Shown: positions 19,420 to 28,177 of the stretch, piece after piece
How positions within the stretch are numbered: the stretch's first letter is position 1
Layout of the letters: every line of letters starts with the position of its first letter
From: Desulfobulbus sp.
Lineage (GTDB): Bacteria > Desulfobacterota > Desulfobulbia > Desulfobulbales > Desulfobulbaceae
Direction of reading: 5' to 3'
NCBI GenBank assembly: GCA_031280615.1
Contig: JAITGO010000001.1
Coordinates: forward strand, 108,427-172,426
DNA: 64,000 nt
Translations under genes and position numbers: made by a program
Notes under the pieces: generated by a model
Databases searched by the model: none
Seen by the model: only the letters and a program-made list of their open reading frames with translations
Told to the model about the DNA's origin: nothing

Positions 19420-19692
19420 ATGAAGAACAAAGCCCTTTTGCTCGGTTCGGTTCTGCTGGCCGCCACCCTGGCAGGTTGCGGCGCCGCCACCGTCAATCCC
19501 AACTACAGTTCCGCCAATCCCGAATTGATGTTCATCGGGAAGGACGCCCCGGCCGAAAAGCCCATGGAGAAGCTCAACCTCGGTTCCTACTGCCTCAGCG
19601 TATCCGAAAAATGGAAGGTGGACGGCAAGACCCCGGATGGCCAAACCATTTGGACCAAGGACAGCTTTCGCAACGCCATACCGTGCCGGTGA
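19420..19692 (+). CDS. Small predicted lipoprotein
   Basis: 90 residues. A short basic start (MKNKALLLG) and hydrophobic core lead to lipobox LAGC, with Cys at about position 20. The mature part is about 70 residues, polar, with VNPNYSSANPE, LNLGSYCLSVSEKWKVDGK and a C-terminal Cys pair with the internal one (possible disulfide). I do not recognise a family. GGAGAG lies ten bases upstream. It heads a run of four plus-strand genes (to 23146) that all encode envelope proteins, with the next gene 38 bases away. Confidence 0.72.
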   Translation: MKNKALLLGSVLLAATLAGCGAATVNPNYSSANPELMFIGKDAPAEKPMEKLNLGSYCLSVSEKWKVDGKTPDGQTIWTKDSFRNAIPCR

Positions 19693-19730
19693 ATCGGACG
19701 GCTGGCGCCCCGCCGCGCAGGTCGGCAGCA

Positions 19731-20432
19731 ATGAACGCATTTTATCGCATCATCGGTGGCCTGGCGGTCGCCCTCTTGGTGGGTTCCGGCCAAGCGCAGG
19801 CCCAGCAGCAACGCAAGATCGTCCTCAGCGAGAACCAGTTCAGGGAATCGTTTCTTGAGAAAGTCACGGTCTCCGGCGGCATTCGGGCCGGATTCATGTA
19901 CAAGAGCCCTCTGGAGCGGGTCGACGCGCGCCAGCTTTATATCCACCTGCAACGCGATCTCGACGATCCGCAAGCCATGCTCTGTGTGAACATGGTCAGC
20001 CGGGACGGCCGGTACGCGGCTTCCTGGCAATACGCCATCGGCAGCCAGCCGGCCGGCGCGATCAATGTCGACCTGCCCTCGAAATATCAGGAGCAGATGT
20101 CGAGCTACTCGCCCGATGCCCTGGTGGTGTTGGCCGGGCTCGCCAAACAGAGCTGTGCCGCGCCGGATTTGAAATACATTCCGGCCAGTTGGGGGGAAAC
20201 CCGCACGGCCGACTATATCCTCTACGTCAATTCGGGCAATACCGACACCATTATCGGCGTTCCCGGCCGCACGGAGCGGATTCCCTGCACCAAGATCGCC
20301 GCCGACAACACCATTGCCTACGACACCCAGTGCGTCATCGGCAAGGAAGTGCTGGCCGAGCCCAAAAGCATCTTTCTGGTGCGTAACAGCTTCGGGAACA
20401 AACTGCCGAACGTGGAATTCCCCGTGAGATAG
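19731..20432 (+). CDS. Secreted protein of unknown function
   Basis: 233 residues with a signal peptide (MNAFYRIIGGLAVALLVG, cleavage likely after AQAQ near 24). The mature domain is rich in beta-type sequence: QFRESFLEKVTVSGGIRAGF, LYIHLQRDLDDPQAMLCVN, DYILYVNSGNTDTIIGV. Four Cys in the exported part could form two disulfides. No family is recognised. The start is the ATG at 19731 after GGCAGCA, a poor site, so coupling to the preceding lipoprotein is possible. The next gene begins three bases after its stop. Confidence 0.7.
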   Translation: MNAFYRIIGGLAVALLVGSGQAQAQQQRKIVLSENQFRESFLEKVTVSGGIRAGFMYKSPLERVDARQLYIHLQRDLDDPQAMLCVNMVSRDGRYAASWQYAIGSQPAGAINVDLPSKYQEQMSSYSPDALVVLAGLAKQSCAAPDLKYIPASWGETRTADYILYVNSGNTDTIIGVPGRTERIPCTKIAADNTIAYDTQCVIGKEVLAEPKSIFLVRNSFGNKLPNVEFPVR

Positions 20433-20435
20433 GGC

Positions 20436-21452
20436 GTGGTGTTCCGCAAACCCTGCAAAGGGGCTTTTTCGATCATCCGCAACATCGTCCTCGCCGCTGT
20501 CCTCTACGAGCCGGAAAACAGGAAATTCTCCGTCTTAACCGAGCGCTACCCCAAGACGCTTAACTGTATCACGATTCTCTTCTGTATCTATCTGGGATTT
20601 CTGGTTTTTCTGGTCGCCAAGATCGTCATTAACGCCACCGCCACCGGCTCGTTCATCCTGACCGCCCGCACCGAGCAGATCGAATACCAGCCCGAGAGTA
20701 TCGCCCCGCCGCGCATCCCCCTGCACAATGCCACCGTGCATTGGGAGGAGGAGAGCACCGAGCGCTTCGATCCCCTGGCCTCGGAGGCGTCCGCCTCGAA
20801 ATCCCTGGCCATTCCGGGTAGCGGCTCCGTACAGATCCAGGGCAAGTCCCACATCGTGTTTTCCAGAATCGGCCGGGGAACCCTGCATATCCAGATCAAG
20901 AGTTCCAGCCCGGTGGTGGTGTACAACGACAAGGACGAAGCCGTCGCCAACCTGCCGTCCTCCGTCGAATTGGTGCTCAACGATCCCGAAGCCCTGCTCG
21001 GCAGGGACATATCGTGGAAATACAACCTTGACGGTCCGCTCATTGTGGGGCGGGTGCCGACCTACGGCGTCCAGCAGTTAAACGGTTTGCTGATCGACGG
21101 GGAAATCCAGATGGTCGCCAGGCAGCTGTTGTCCGGCAACCACTACAAGGTCGACCCGTACAAGCTGCAACTGGGCGATGAAATTCAATTTCTGCCTGAA
21201 AGTCCCAAGACGAGCGGGATGGTCACCTTCGACACCAACCGCGGCTTGCAGATGGTGGCCATCGTCGAGGCCAACTCGGCGACGGTGAAAAAATTCAGAG
21301 CGACCCATATCCAAATCCAAAACAACCTTTGGTCAAAACTGGGCAAGGACGAAGAACTCGTGATCACCTGGGCGGTGTTGCTCACCGTGCCCGGAATGCT
21401 GGTCTTTTTGTCGCGGCTTCTCGCCTTCCATGCCCTGCATGTGAAAAAATGA
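20436..21452 (+). CDS. Bitopic/two-helix membrane protein of unknown function
   Basis: 338 residues with a cytoplasmic head of about 40 residues. A first membrane helix near 43-66 is followed by a large outer domain (about 70-305) and a second membrane helix near 312-332 close to the end. The outer domain contains a repeating beta pattern (GSVQIQGKSHIVFSR, RGTLHIQIKSSSPVVVYND). A GTG four bases after the previous stop is the best start, and no strong ribosome site is seen, again suggesting coupling. The end overlaps the protease gene (ATGA). I do not recognise the family. It could present a periplasmic scaffold for the secreted neighbours. Confidence 0.7.
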   Translation: MVFRKPCKGAFSIIRNIVLAAVLYEPENRKFSVLTERYPKTLNCITILFCIYLGFLVFLVAKIVINATATGSFILTARTEQIEYQPESIAPPRIPLHNATVHWEEESTERFDPLASEASASKSLAIPGSGSVQIQGKSHIVFSRIGRGTLHIQIKSSSPVVVYNDKDEAVANLPSSVELVLNDPEALLGRDISWKYNLDGPLIVGRVPTYGVQQLNGLLIDGEIQMVARQLLSGNHYKVDPYKLQLGDEIQFLPESPKTSGMVTFDTNRGLQMVAIVEANSATVKKFRATHIQIQNNLWSKLGKDEELVITWAVLLTVPGMLVFLSRLLAFHALHVKK

Positions 21453-23146
21453 GCAGATTTCCCGCCCTTGCCGTTTGTCTTGCCACGGGCCTTTCCTGGG
21501 CTTGCGCGTTATTCTCCGGGCCCGGTTCGGCCATAGCCTCGGATGCCTACATCAGGACCGACAACAACGAGACCGGCCAGGGCGTCCTGCGGCAACGCGG
21601 CGACGAGTGCCTGGTCATCACTCCGTTACACGTGGTCGACGATGCCCTGCAAATCGAGGTCACCCTGGCCGATAAACACCGATATCCGGCGGAGCTGATC
21701 GAGTCCTTCCCCGGCGATCTCAGCGTGCTCCGGATCGCGGCCGCCGATTCGATCCCGTGCAAGGCCGGCACCTACTACGCGAACATCCCCCTCGACACCT
21801 TGCTGGCGGCCGAAAAGAGCGGCGAATTGCGCACCATGCTCGCGGATGGCAGCATCCGCATCGTCCCGGTCAATATCGTGGGCTACGACCAGTTCCGCAC
21901 CATCCACATCCTGCCGCAGGACGCCGCCACCCCCCTGGCCAAGGGCGAAAGCGGCAGCCCGCTCTACATTGCCGGCCGGTTTGCCGGCATGCTGCTTTCG
22001 GTCGCCAACAATGTCGGCAATGTGGTCCGTAGCGATGCCCTGGCCCAGACCGTGGCGCTCTTCTTCGAGGACAGGGCCCGGCGGGCGCCTTCCGCCGCTG
22101 TCCCGAAAAAAAGCGAGATGCCGGCTGCCGAGAAGGCCCTGCACAAGGAGATGGCCGGTAAGGAGCAGGAGTTCAGCGGCATCGTTGCCAAGAGCGCGGC
22201 GGTCGAGCATACCATCAAATTGGAGGGTAACAGCCCGGTACGGTTGAGTTTTATCCCGACCGGCGATACCGAGCAGTTCAATCTCGAAATCCTGGATTCG
22301 GCCCGGCGGATCGTGTACCAGAACAAAAACCGGCCGCTCAGCGGCACCGACGCCGCCCGCATCCCGTTTACCCCACCCAGGAACGATGTCTACTCGCTGT
22401 TCATCATCGGCACCAAAGGGGAGGGGAAATACGCCTTCACGGTGACGCCGATCACCACCAATGCCCGGCTCCGGAGCCAGGCCAATACTCTGCACTTGGG
22501 GGGCGGGGCAGCCCAGGGCCTCATTGCTCAGGGGGCGGTGGCCGAATACGGGGTGGCCCTGGAGGAGAACAGCCCGGTTCGGTTGGTCCTGCCGGCCTCG
22601 GAAGATCGGTTGCGCTACAGCCTGGATATTGTCGATGTTGCCGGCCGGTCCGTGTATCGGGATGCGGCCCGGGTGCACAGCGTGGGCGATCCGGCCGCGA
22701 TTGCGTTCACTCCGCCCAAGACGGGCAGGTACACGATCCGGCTCAAGGGCGTCGAGGGGGAAGGGGCCTACGGGCTGCAGCTGTTGCCGATCGCCAGCAA
22801 TGCCCAACTGCGCGGTGAGGCCAACGTGCTGACCATCGGCGGTGCCCAGGCGGAAGGCAGCATCGCCCAGGGGGCGGTGGCCGAATACCGGCTGCAGCTC
22901 GAAGCGCTGCAAGCGGTCCGTTTTTATTTTTCAGGAGCCGGAGATTCGGGTAAATACACCATAGAGATTGTCGATTCGGCTGGCGGGCCCGTCTATCTCA
23001 ATCCCACCAGGCGGTACGATGGCGCCGAGTCCTTCGTCCTCCCGTTCGCTGCGCCGAAAACAGACGTCTATACCTTGCGCCTGACCGGGACGGATGGCGA
23101 ATGCAGATATGCGGTCGGCATTCGCCAAGGAGTCCGCAAGGATTGA
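21449..23146 (+). CDS. Exported trypsin-like serine protease with three beta-sandwich repeats
   Basis: 565 residues. A signal peptide (to about 32) is followed by a compact chymotrypsin-fold domain with an apparent triad: His in ITPLHVVDD, Asp in FPGDLSVLRI and Ser in KGESGSPLY. Its size (about 180 residues) is small. The C-terminal 330 residues contain three copies of a domain of about 110-120 residues. Each opens like AVEHTIKLEGNSPVRLSF and closes like DVYSLFIIGTKGEGKYAF, the pattern of bacterial pre-peptidase C-like modules. Copies start near 240, 365 and 480. The start overlaps the previous stop. The protease may act on, or be held by, its three envelope neighbours (inference). Confidence 0.75.
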   Translation: MSRFPALAVCLATGLSWACALFSGPGSAIASDAYIRTDNNETGQGVLRQRGDECLVITPLHVVDDALQIEVTLADKHRYPAELIESFPGDLSVLRIAAADSIPCKAGTYYANIPLDTLLAAEKSGELRTMLADGSIRIVPVNIVGYDQFRTIHILPQDAATPLAKGESGSPLYIAGRFAGMLLSVANNVGNVVRSDALAQTVALFFEDRARRAPSAAVPKKSEMPAAEKALHKEMAGKEQEFSGIVAKSAAVEHTIKLEGNSPVRLSFIPTGDTEQFNLEILDSARRIVYQNKNRPLSGTDAARIPFTPPRNDVYSLFIIGTKGEGKYAFTVTPITTNARLRSQANTLHLGGGAAQGLIAQGAVAEYGVALEENSPVRLVLPASEDRLRYSLDIVDVAGRSVYRDAARVHSVGDPAAIAFTPPKTGRYTIRLKGVEGEGAYGLQLLPIASNAQLRGEANVLTIGGAQAEGSIAQGAVAEYRLQLEALQAVRFYFSGAGDSGKYTIEIVDSAGGPVYLNPTRRYDGAESFVLPFAAPKTDVYTLRLTGTDGECRYAVGIRQGVRKD

Positions 23147-23266
23147 GTCCATCCTCGCTTGCCAAGGCATCCGCATTGACATGATCATGAGGGCAGGGGC
23201 GCGCCCGGATGCCGGCGCAGCAATACCCGAACCGCCCTCGACGGATCTGCATTCCAGGAGTGCCCA

Positions 23267-24106
23267 ATGGTCCCCCTTCTCCATGACGTCCTCCGTGCGG
23301 CCCATCTTCTCTCCCTGCCCGACATCTACATCCGTCTGCGGCAGGTCCTCGACAACCCCGAATACACCGTAGCGGAAGTGGCGGCCGTGATCGAAAAAGA
23401 TCCGGCAATGACTCTGCGGCTGCTGCGCATGGTCAACAGTTCCCTCTACTCCTTTGCGGCCCGGGTCGATTCGGTCGGCCGAGCCGTCACCCTGCTCGGC
23501 AGCCAGCAGATCCACGACCTGGTGCTGGCCACCTCCATTGGCCTGACCTTCAAGGGAATATCCAGCAATCTCATCGATATGCAGCGGTTTTGGCGGCGGA
23601 GCGTCCACTGCGCCGCCGCCTGCCAGCACCTGGCGGCCAGGGTCGGGGAATGCGGCCGGGAGCGTCTTTTCGTTGCCGGTCTGCTGCACGATATCGGCCA
23701 TCTGCTCATGTATCAGGCCATTCCCGGCCTGGCTCAGCAGGCCCTGGTGCGGGCCTTGGCGGACGGCCAGCCGGTGTACATGGCCGAGCGCTCTCTATTG
23801 GGATTCGATTATGCGGTTGTCGGTGGCGAACTCATGCGCCTGTGGGAATTGCCGGAGAGTCTGGTGGAATTGGTCCGTTGCCACCTCGAACCGGAACGGG
23901 CGCAACACCACCCGGTCGAGACCGCCCTGGTGCATCTCGGTGCCTTGCTGGCCGGGTCGGAACAGGAAAATGGCATGTTCGACGAGGGGGCGTTGGCCGC
24001 CGCGCCCCGGGTCTGGACGGCGACCGGACTCTCCCCGGAGGAGTGTCTGGCCATGCGCGAGACGATCAAGCACGACTTCGAGGCGATCACCCAATTTTTC
24101 TCGTGA
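23267..24106 (+). CDS. HDOD domain protein
   Basis: 279 residues, nearly all one HDOD domain: LPDIYIRLRQVLDNPEYTVAEVAAVIEKDPAMTLRLLRM-type start (only its pattern is given here), NSSLYSFAARVDSVGRAVTLLG, and FVAGLLHDIGHLL. HDOD proteins are non-catalytic or uncertain relatives of HD phosphohydrolases and act in bacterial signalling. AGGAG lies six bases before the ATG at 23267. A second HDOD protein of the same length occurs at 29785-30624, with low sequence identity by eye. There is no output or receiver domain, so it probably works through a protein partner. Confidence 0.85.
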   Translation: MVPLLHDVLRAAHLLSLPDIYIRLRQVLDNPEYTVAEVAAVIEKDPAMTLRLLRMVNSSLYSFAARVDSVGRAVTLLGSQQIHDLVLATSIGLTFKGISSNLIDMQRFWRRSVHCAAACQHLAARVGECGRERLFVAGLLHDIGHLLMYQAIPGLAQQALVRALADGQPVYMAERSLLGFDYAVVGGELMRLWELPESLVELVRCHLEPERAQHHPVETALVHLGALLAGSEQENGMFDEGALAAAPRVWTATGLSPEECLAMRETIKHDFEAITQFFS

Positions 24107-24325
24107 AGGGCCGGCCGGTGCGGGTTTTTGTCGGTGTGAAGACCGGCAGGGAATCTCATTTGTCTGAATCGATCCGGGGCCGGATACGAGGGGAGGCCAA
24201 CGGTTTGCGTGAAAGTTTTGCGGGCAAGAAATATTCCTCTTGACGGCTGCCGGGAGATTCAGGTAATGAAAAAGCAATATTTTGCATTCGCGCCATTGGC
24301 GCATCGTGTCAAGCACCAGGAAAAT

Positions 24326-24424
24326 ATGAAGATTTCCTCCCGCAACGCCACCAATTACGTCTTCTCTCTCCTTCTCGTCGTAGACGTAGTCGTCGTGGTA
24401 CGCGCACCTATAGGGGCGCCGTAG
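24326..24424 (+). CDS. Leu/Val-rich leader peptide of the ilvBN operon
   Basis: A 32-codon frame with AGGAAA upstream encodes a peptide whose middle reads LLLVVDVVVVVRAP. It has three consecutive Leu codons (24368-24376) and seven Val codons between 24377 and 24400. This closely resembles the IvbL leader of enteric ilvBN. A terminator lies 27 bases after the stop, and ilvB follows. Ribosome stalling at uncharged Val/Leu tRNAs should relieve termination. The peptide itself has no other expected role. The 220 bases upstream (24107-24325) hold no gene. Confidence 0.85.
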   Translation: MKISSRNATNYVFSLLLVVDVVVVVRAPIGAP

Positions 24425-24451
24425 CGGGAAGGTTCTGCTCGATTGAGATGA

Positions 24452-24489
24452 ATCCCCTGCCGGCGCCAGCCGGCAGGGGATTTTTTTTT
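24452..24489 (+). terminator. Attenuator terminator of ilvBN
   Basis: A 13-bp perfect stem (24452-24464 with 24469-24481, loop GCCA) is followed by nine T. It lies between the leader peptide and ilvB. AGGGG at 24412-24416 near the end of the leader could pair with CCCCT at 24454-24458 and so compete with the terminator stem. Confidence 0.88.
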
Positions 24490-24527
24490 GGTTGTTGCAT
24501 TCGACCCCATATCAGGAGGAATATACC

Positions 24528-26210
24528 ATGCCCAGACTCAGCGGCGCTCAAATCATCATCAACCAATTGGAACGACAAGGCATTCGATTGGTCACCGGCA
24601 TCCCCGGCGGAGCCAATCTGCCCCTATACGACGCCTTGGCCCGCAGCACGACCATCCGCCATGTCCTTGCCCGCCACGAACAGGGCGCGGGGTTCATCGC
24701 CCAGGGCATGGCCCGATCCACTGGCCGGCCGGCAGTCTGTTTCGCCACTTCCGGCCCCGGCGCCACCAACATTCTGACCGCCCTAGCCGACGCCTATCTC
24801 GATTCGATCCCGATGGTTTGCATCACCGGCCAGGTTGCCCGTTCCCTGCTCGGCACCGATGCTTTTCAAGAGGTCGACACCTACGGCATGTCCATGCCGA
24901 TCACCAAGCACAACTACCTGGCCCGCTCGGCCGCCGAACTGCTGACCATACTGCCCAAGGCCTTCCGTTTGGCGGGTTCCGGCCGGCCCGGTCCGGTGCT
25001 GATCGACGTGCCCAAGGACGTACAGACCGAAATGGTGGAGTTTGCCGATTGGCCGGAACCCTGCCCGACCGCCGATCATAAGCCCGGCGACCTGCAATCG
25101 ATTGTGCAGGCGGCAACGATGATCAACGAGGCGGTTCGTCCGGTCCTGTATCTGGGCGGCGGGGTCATCCACGCCGGGGCGGCGGCCGAGGCCAGACAAC
25201 TGGCGGAACAAGCGGCCATCCCCACGGTCATGACCCTGATGGGGTTGGGGATTCTGCCCACGGACCATCCGCTGTCGCTCGGCATGCTCGGCATGCACGC
25301 CTGCCGCGCCACCAATCTGGCGATGGAGGAGTGCGATCTGCTGATTGCCGCCGGAGTCCGTTTCGACGACCGGGCCACGGGCCGGATCAACGCCTTTTGC
25401 CCGAATGCCAAGATCATTCACGTCGATATCGATGCCAGCGAAATCGGCAAGATACGATTGGCCGACGCGGGCATCACCGGCGATGCCCGGCACGCCTTTG
25501 CCGGTCTGCTGCCGTTGGTTCAATCCCGGCCGCGTCGCCAGTGGAATGAGCGCATCCAGCAACTGCAAAAGGATTTTCCCCGGTTTCCGCCGCAGAGTTT
25601 TGCCCCGGGCAAGCCGTTTCAGCTCATCCGCCGCATTGCCGAGTTGGCCGGGCCTAAAGCCCTGATCAGCACCGATGTCGGCAAGCATCAGATGTGGGTA
25701 GCGCAGAGCTATCCCTTTGTTGCGCCGCGCCAGCTGCTCACCTCGGGCGGTCTGGGCACCATGGGGTTCGGCCTGCCGGCGGCTATCGGCGCCTCGCTCG
25801 CCTTTCCCGAGCGGCCGGTGGTCTGCTTCAGCGGCGACGGCAGCCTGCAGATGAACATTCAGGAATTGGCCACCGCGGTCGAGCAGCGCACCCCGGTTAA
25901 GATCGTGGTGCTCAACAATCAAAGCCTGGGACTGGTGCGCCAGCAGCAGCGCCTTTTGTACGAAGGCCACTATTTCGCTTCCTCCTACGGCATTGCCGTC
26001 GATTTCGCCGCCATTGCCCGTGGCTTCGGCATGCGCGCCTTCGATCTGAGCGGCGCCGCCGACCCGGATTGCCTCGTACGGGAGGCCATGGCCGACCCCG
26101 GTCCGTGCCTGATCAACGCGCCGATCGATATCGAAGAGGAAGTAACCCCCATGGTGCCGCCAGGCGCCGCCAACACCACCATGATAGGAGACGATCATGC
26201 CAGCAACTGA
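24528..26210 (+). CDS. ilvB: Acetolactate synthase, large (catalytic) subunit
   Basis: 560 residues. This ThDP- and FAD-dependent enzyme joins two pyruvates to acetolactate, or pyruvate and 2-oxobutyrate to acetohydroxybutyrate, for Val, Leu and Ile synthesis. It shows GIPGGANLPLYDAL, LARHEQGAGFIAQG (catalytic Glu), TSGPGATN, the FAD domain RFDDRATGR, and ThDP site GDGSLQMNIQELATA with the NNQSLG end. AGGAGGA precedes the ATG. The gene overlaps ilvN by 14 bases. Regulation by attenuation is indicated by the upstream leader peptide and terminator. Confidence 0.95.
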   Translation: MPRLSGAQIIINQLERQGIRLVTGIPGGANLPLYDALARSTTIRHVLARHEQGAGFIAQGMARSTGRPAVCFATSGPGATNILTALADAYLDSIPMVCITGQVARSLLGTDAFQEVDTYGMSMPITKHNYLARSAAELLTILPKAFRLAGSGRPGPVLIDVPKDVQTEMVEFADWPEPCPTADHKPGDLQSIVQAATMINEAVRPVLYLGGGVIHAGAAAEARQLAEQAAIPTVMTLMGLGILPTDHPLSLGMLGMHACRATNLAMEECDLLIAAGVRFDDRATGRINAFCPNAKIIHVDIDASEIGKIRLADAGITGDARHAFAGLLPLVQSRPRRQWNERIQQLQKDFPRFPPQSFAPGKPFQLIRRIAELAGPKALISTDVGKHQMWVAQSYPFVAPRQLLTSGGLGTMGFGLPAAIGASLAFPERPVVCFSGDGSLQMNIQELATAVEQRTPVKIVVLNNQSLGLVRQQQRLLYEGHYFASSYGIAVDFAAIARGFGMRAFDLSGAADPDCLVREAMADPGPCLINAPIDIEEEVTPMVPPGAANTTMIGDDHASN

Positions 26211-26532
26211 TGCCGACCACGCCGACCGTATGGCGGCAATGCCCGCCGGTCCCACGACCGTCCTCCGCCTGACGGTCAACAACCATCCGGGCGTCATGCT
26301 CCAGATCTGCGGCCTTTTCGCCCGCCGCGCCTTCAATCTCGAAGGGATTTTATGCGCCGCCATCGGCCGGGGCGACACCAGCCGCATCTGGCTGACGGTC
26401 GATGCCACCGATAAACTCGACCAGATCGTCAAACAACTGGCCAAGCTTGAAGATGTATTGGTGATCGAGGAGCGACCCGAGGCCCGCGAACAGGTGGGAG
26501 CCATGGCGGCGATGATGGCTCGCATCGACTGA
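26197..26532 (+). CDS. ilvN: Acetolactate synthase, small (regulatory) subunit
   Basis: 111 residues with one ACT domain (about 20-95): VLRLTVNNHPGVMLQICGLF, RRAFNLEGILCA, and a closing DVLVIEERPE. The size matches the short IlvN type rather than the 160-residue IlvH type. It binds branched-chain amino acids and gives feedback control of the catalytic subunit. The start lies within the last codons of ilvB, so the subunits are coupled. Confidence 0.93.
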   Translation: MPATDADHADRMAAMPAGPTTVLRLTVNNHPGVMLQICGLFARRAFNLEGILCAAIGRGDTSRIWLTVDATDKLDQIVKQLAKLEDVLVIEERPEAREQVGAMAAMMARID

Positions 26533-26639
26533 GCAGGAGGCGCGCCCGTGGCCGGAGCCATTGACAAACCGGCCGATCCACGCTAGAAAACAATCAAGGT
26601 ATTAAACCGCAACCTCCGCGTATTCAGCAGGATAGCCCC

Positions 26640-26708
26640 ATGATGAAACGACAGAGCGTGGCCGCGGCGGCGATGAACCCAGTTCATTGGCGACCGCTTG
26701 CCGCGTAA
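26640..26708 (+). CDS. Alanine-codon leader peptide upstream of the aminotransferase gene
   Basis: A 22-codon frame starts eight bases after AGGA (26628-26631) and has four consecutive Ala codons at 26661-26672 (context SVAAAAM), plus two Ala codons at the end. It ends 27 bases before an intrinsic terminator, and the next gene encodes an AlaC-like aminotransferase. The base run TGGCGA at 26688-26693 can pair with TCGCCA at 26735-26740, the 5' arm of that terminator, so an antiterminator can form. A ribosome stalled on the Ala run would leave that segment free. This is the layout of a classical attenuation leader, sensing alanyl-tRNA. Confidence 0.65.
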   Translation: MMKRQSVAAAAMNPVHWRPLAA

Positions 26709-26735
26709 CCCGCAGCAGAGAAATTCAAAACCGCT

Positions 26736-26774
26736 CGCCATGGACTGAGACTTCGGTCCATGGCGTTTTTTTTT
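26736..26774 (+). terminator. Attenuator terminator before the AlaC-like gene
   Basis: A 10-bp perfect stem (26736-26745 with 26756-26765, ten-base loop) is followed by nine T. It sits between the Ala-rich leader frame and the aminotransferase gene, and its 5' arm overlaps a possible antiterminator partner. Confidence 0.88.
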
Positions 26775-26868
26775 GACAGCCTGGACCGAACGGTTCAGGC
26801 TGTTTTGCTTTGGGGACCGCATCGTCGCGCCCCGATCCCTGGCGCCGGGCAATCTACAGGAGAACACC

Positions 26869-28116
26869 ATGAGCAACGACGTGACCATCCGCTTTGCCGA
26901 ACGAATGCAGCAGCTGCCGCCCTATTTGTTCGGCATGATCAACAAAATCAAAATGGAAAAACGGTGGGAAGGCATCGATGTCATCGACCTGGGCATGGGT
27001 AATCCCATGGATCCGACCCCGGGCAAGGTGACCGAGAAACTCTGCGAGGTGGCGGTCGACCCCAAGACGCACCGCTATCCGGTCGCCGGCGGCATGAAAA
27101 ACCTCAAGCGTGAGATCGCCCTCTACTATAAACGCAAATACGGAGTGGGGCTGAACGGCGAGGACGACGTTATCTGTACCATCGGCTCCAAGGAGGGCAT
27201 TTCCCATCTCTGCCTGGCCCTGCTCGGACCTGGCGACACCGTCCTGGTGCCGTCGCCGTTTTTTCCGATCCATGTCTACGCCGCGGTCATCGCCGGAGCC
27301 AGCGTCCTCCGGTTCCCCCTGGGCTCGGAAGAGGCGTTTCTCCGCCAGGTGAGCACCATGTGCCAGTCGCTCTATCCCCAGCCGAAGCTGGTGATGCTCA
27401 ATTATCCCCATAACCCCACCGGCACCCTGGCCTCCAGGGACTTTTTCGTCGAGATGGTCAAGCTGGCCAAGCGCCACAACTTCATGGTGATCAACGATTT
27501 TGCCTACGGCCAGATCATTTACGACGGCCTGGCCGCGCCTTCGCTGCTCGAAATTCCGGGCGCGCTCGAGGTGGGGGTCGAATTCGGCTCCTTTTCCAAA
27601 TCCTACAACATGGCCGGCTGGCGGCTGGGCTATTGCGTGGGCAATAAGGAAATGGTCGGCGGCCTGGCCAAGATCAAGGGTTATTACGATTACGGTATCT
27701 TTTCGGCCATCCAGGTGGCGGGCATCGTGGCGATGCGCGACTGCGACGATACCATTGTCGAGCAGGTGGCGATCTACCAAAAGCGGCGGGACGTGCTCTG
27801 CGAGGGATTGGCCCGGATGGGCTGGGAGGTGGAGAAGCCCAGGGCCGGCATGTTCGTCTGGGTGCGCATTCCCGAGCCCTTTGCCGGAATGGGTTCGATC
27901 CGCTTTTCCATCGAGATGATGAACCGGGCCAACGTGGCGGTGGCGCCCGGCGCCGGGTTCGGCGAGGAGGGCGACGGCTACCTGCGCCTGGCCCTGGTGG
28001 AAAACGAGAACCGCATCCGGCAGGCGCTCAAGCAGATGAAGCGGGCCTTGGTGGAGATCGAGCAGGAGGTCAAGGCCGGCACTTTCGTCCTTGCGCCGGC
28101 AGGGGCGGCACCGTAA
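26869..28116 (+). CDS. alaC: Class I/II aminotransferase, AlaC-like (alanine-forming)
   Basis: 415 residues. This fold-type I PLP enzyme resembles AlaC/YfdZ and LL-diaminopimelate aminotransferases. It shows DLGMGNPMDPTP, HRYPVAGGMKNLKREIA, NYPHNPTGT, the PLP Asp region INDFAYGQIIYDG, the Schiff-base Lys in FSKSYNMAGWRLG, and the substrate Arg near FGEEGDGYLRLALV. It should move amino groups between glutamate and pyruvate to give alanine, although related substrates are possible. ACAGGAG lies seven bases before the ATG. The upstream Ala-codon leader and terminator support alanine as the regulating product. Confidence 0.85.
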   Translation: MSNDVTIRFAERMQQLPPYLFGMINKIKMEKRWEGIDVIDLGMGNPMDPTPGKVTEKLCEVAVDPKTHRYPVAGGMKNLKREIALYYKRKYGVGLNGEDDVICTIGSKEGISHLCLALLGPGDTVLVPSPFFPIHVYAAVIAGASVLRFPLGSEEAFLRQVSTMCQSLYPQPKLVMLNYPHNPTGTLASRDFFVEMVKLAKRHNFMVINDFAYGQIIYDGLAAPSLLEIPGALEVGVEFGSFSKSYNMAGWRLGYCVGNKEMVGGLAKIKGYYDYGIFSAIQVAGIVAMRDCDDTIVEQVAIYQKRRDVLCEGLARMGWEVEKPRAGMFVWVRIPEPFAGMGSIRFSIEMMNRANVAVAPGAGFGEEGDGYLRLALVENENRIRQALKQMKRALVEIEQEVKAGTFVLAPAGAAP

Positions 28117-28177
28117 ACCCGCCCACGGCATACGGCCGTGGCTCAAGCGGGAATCCGGCCGTATTGCCGTCCCTTGG

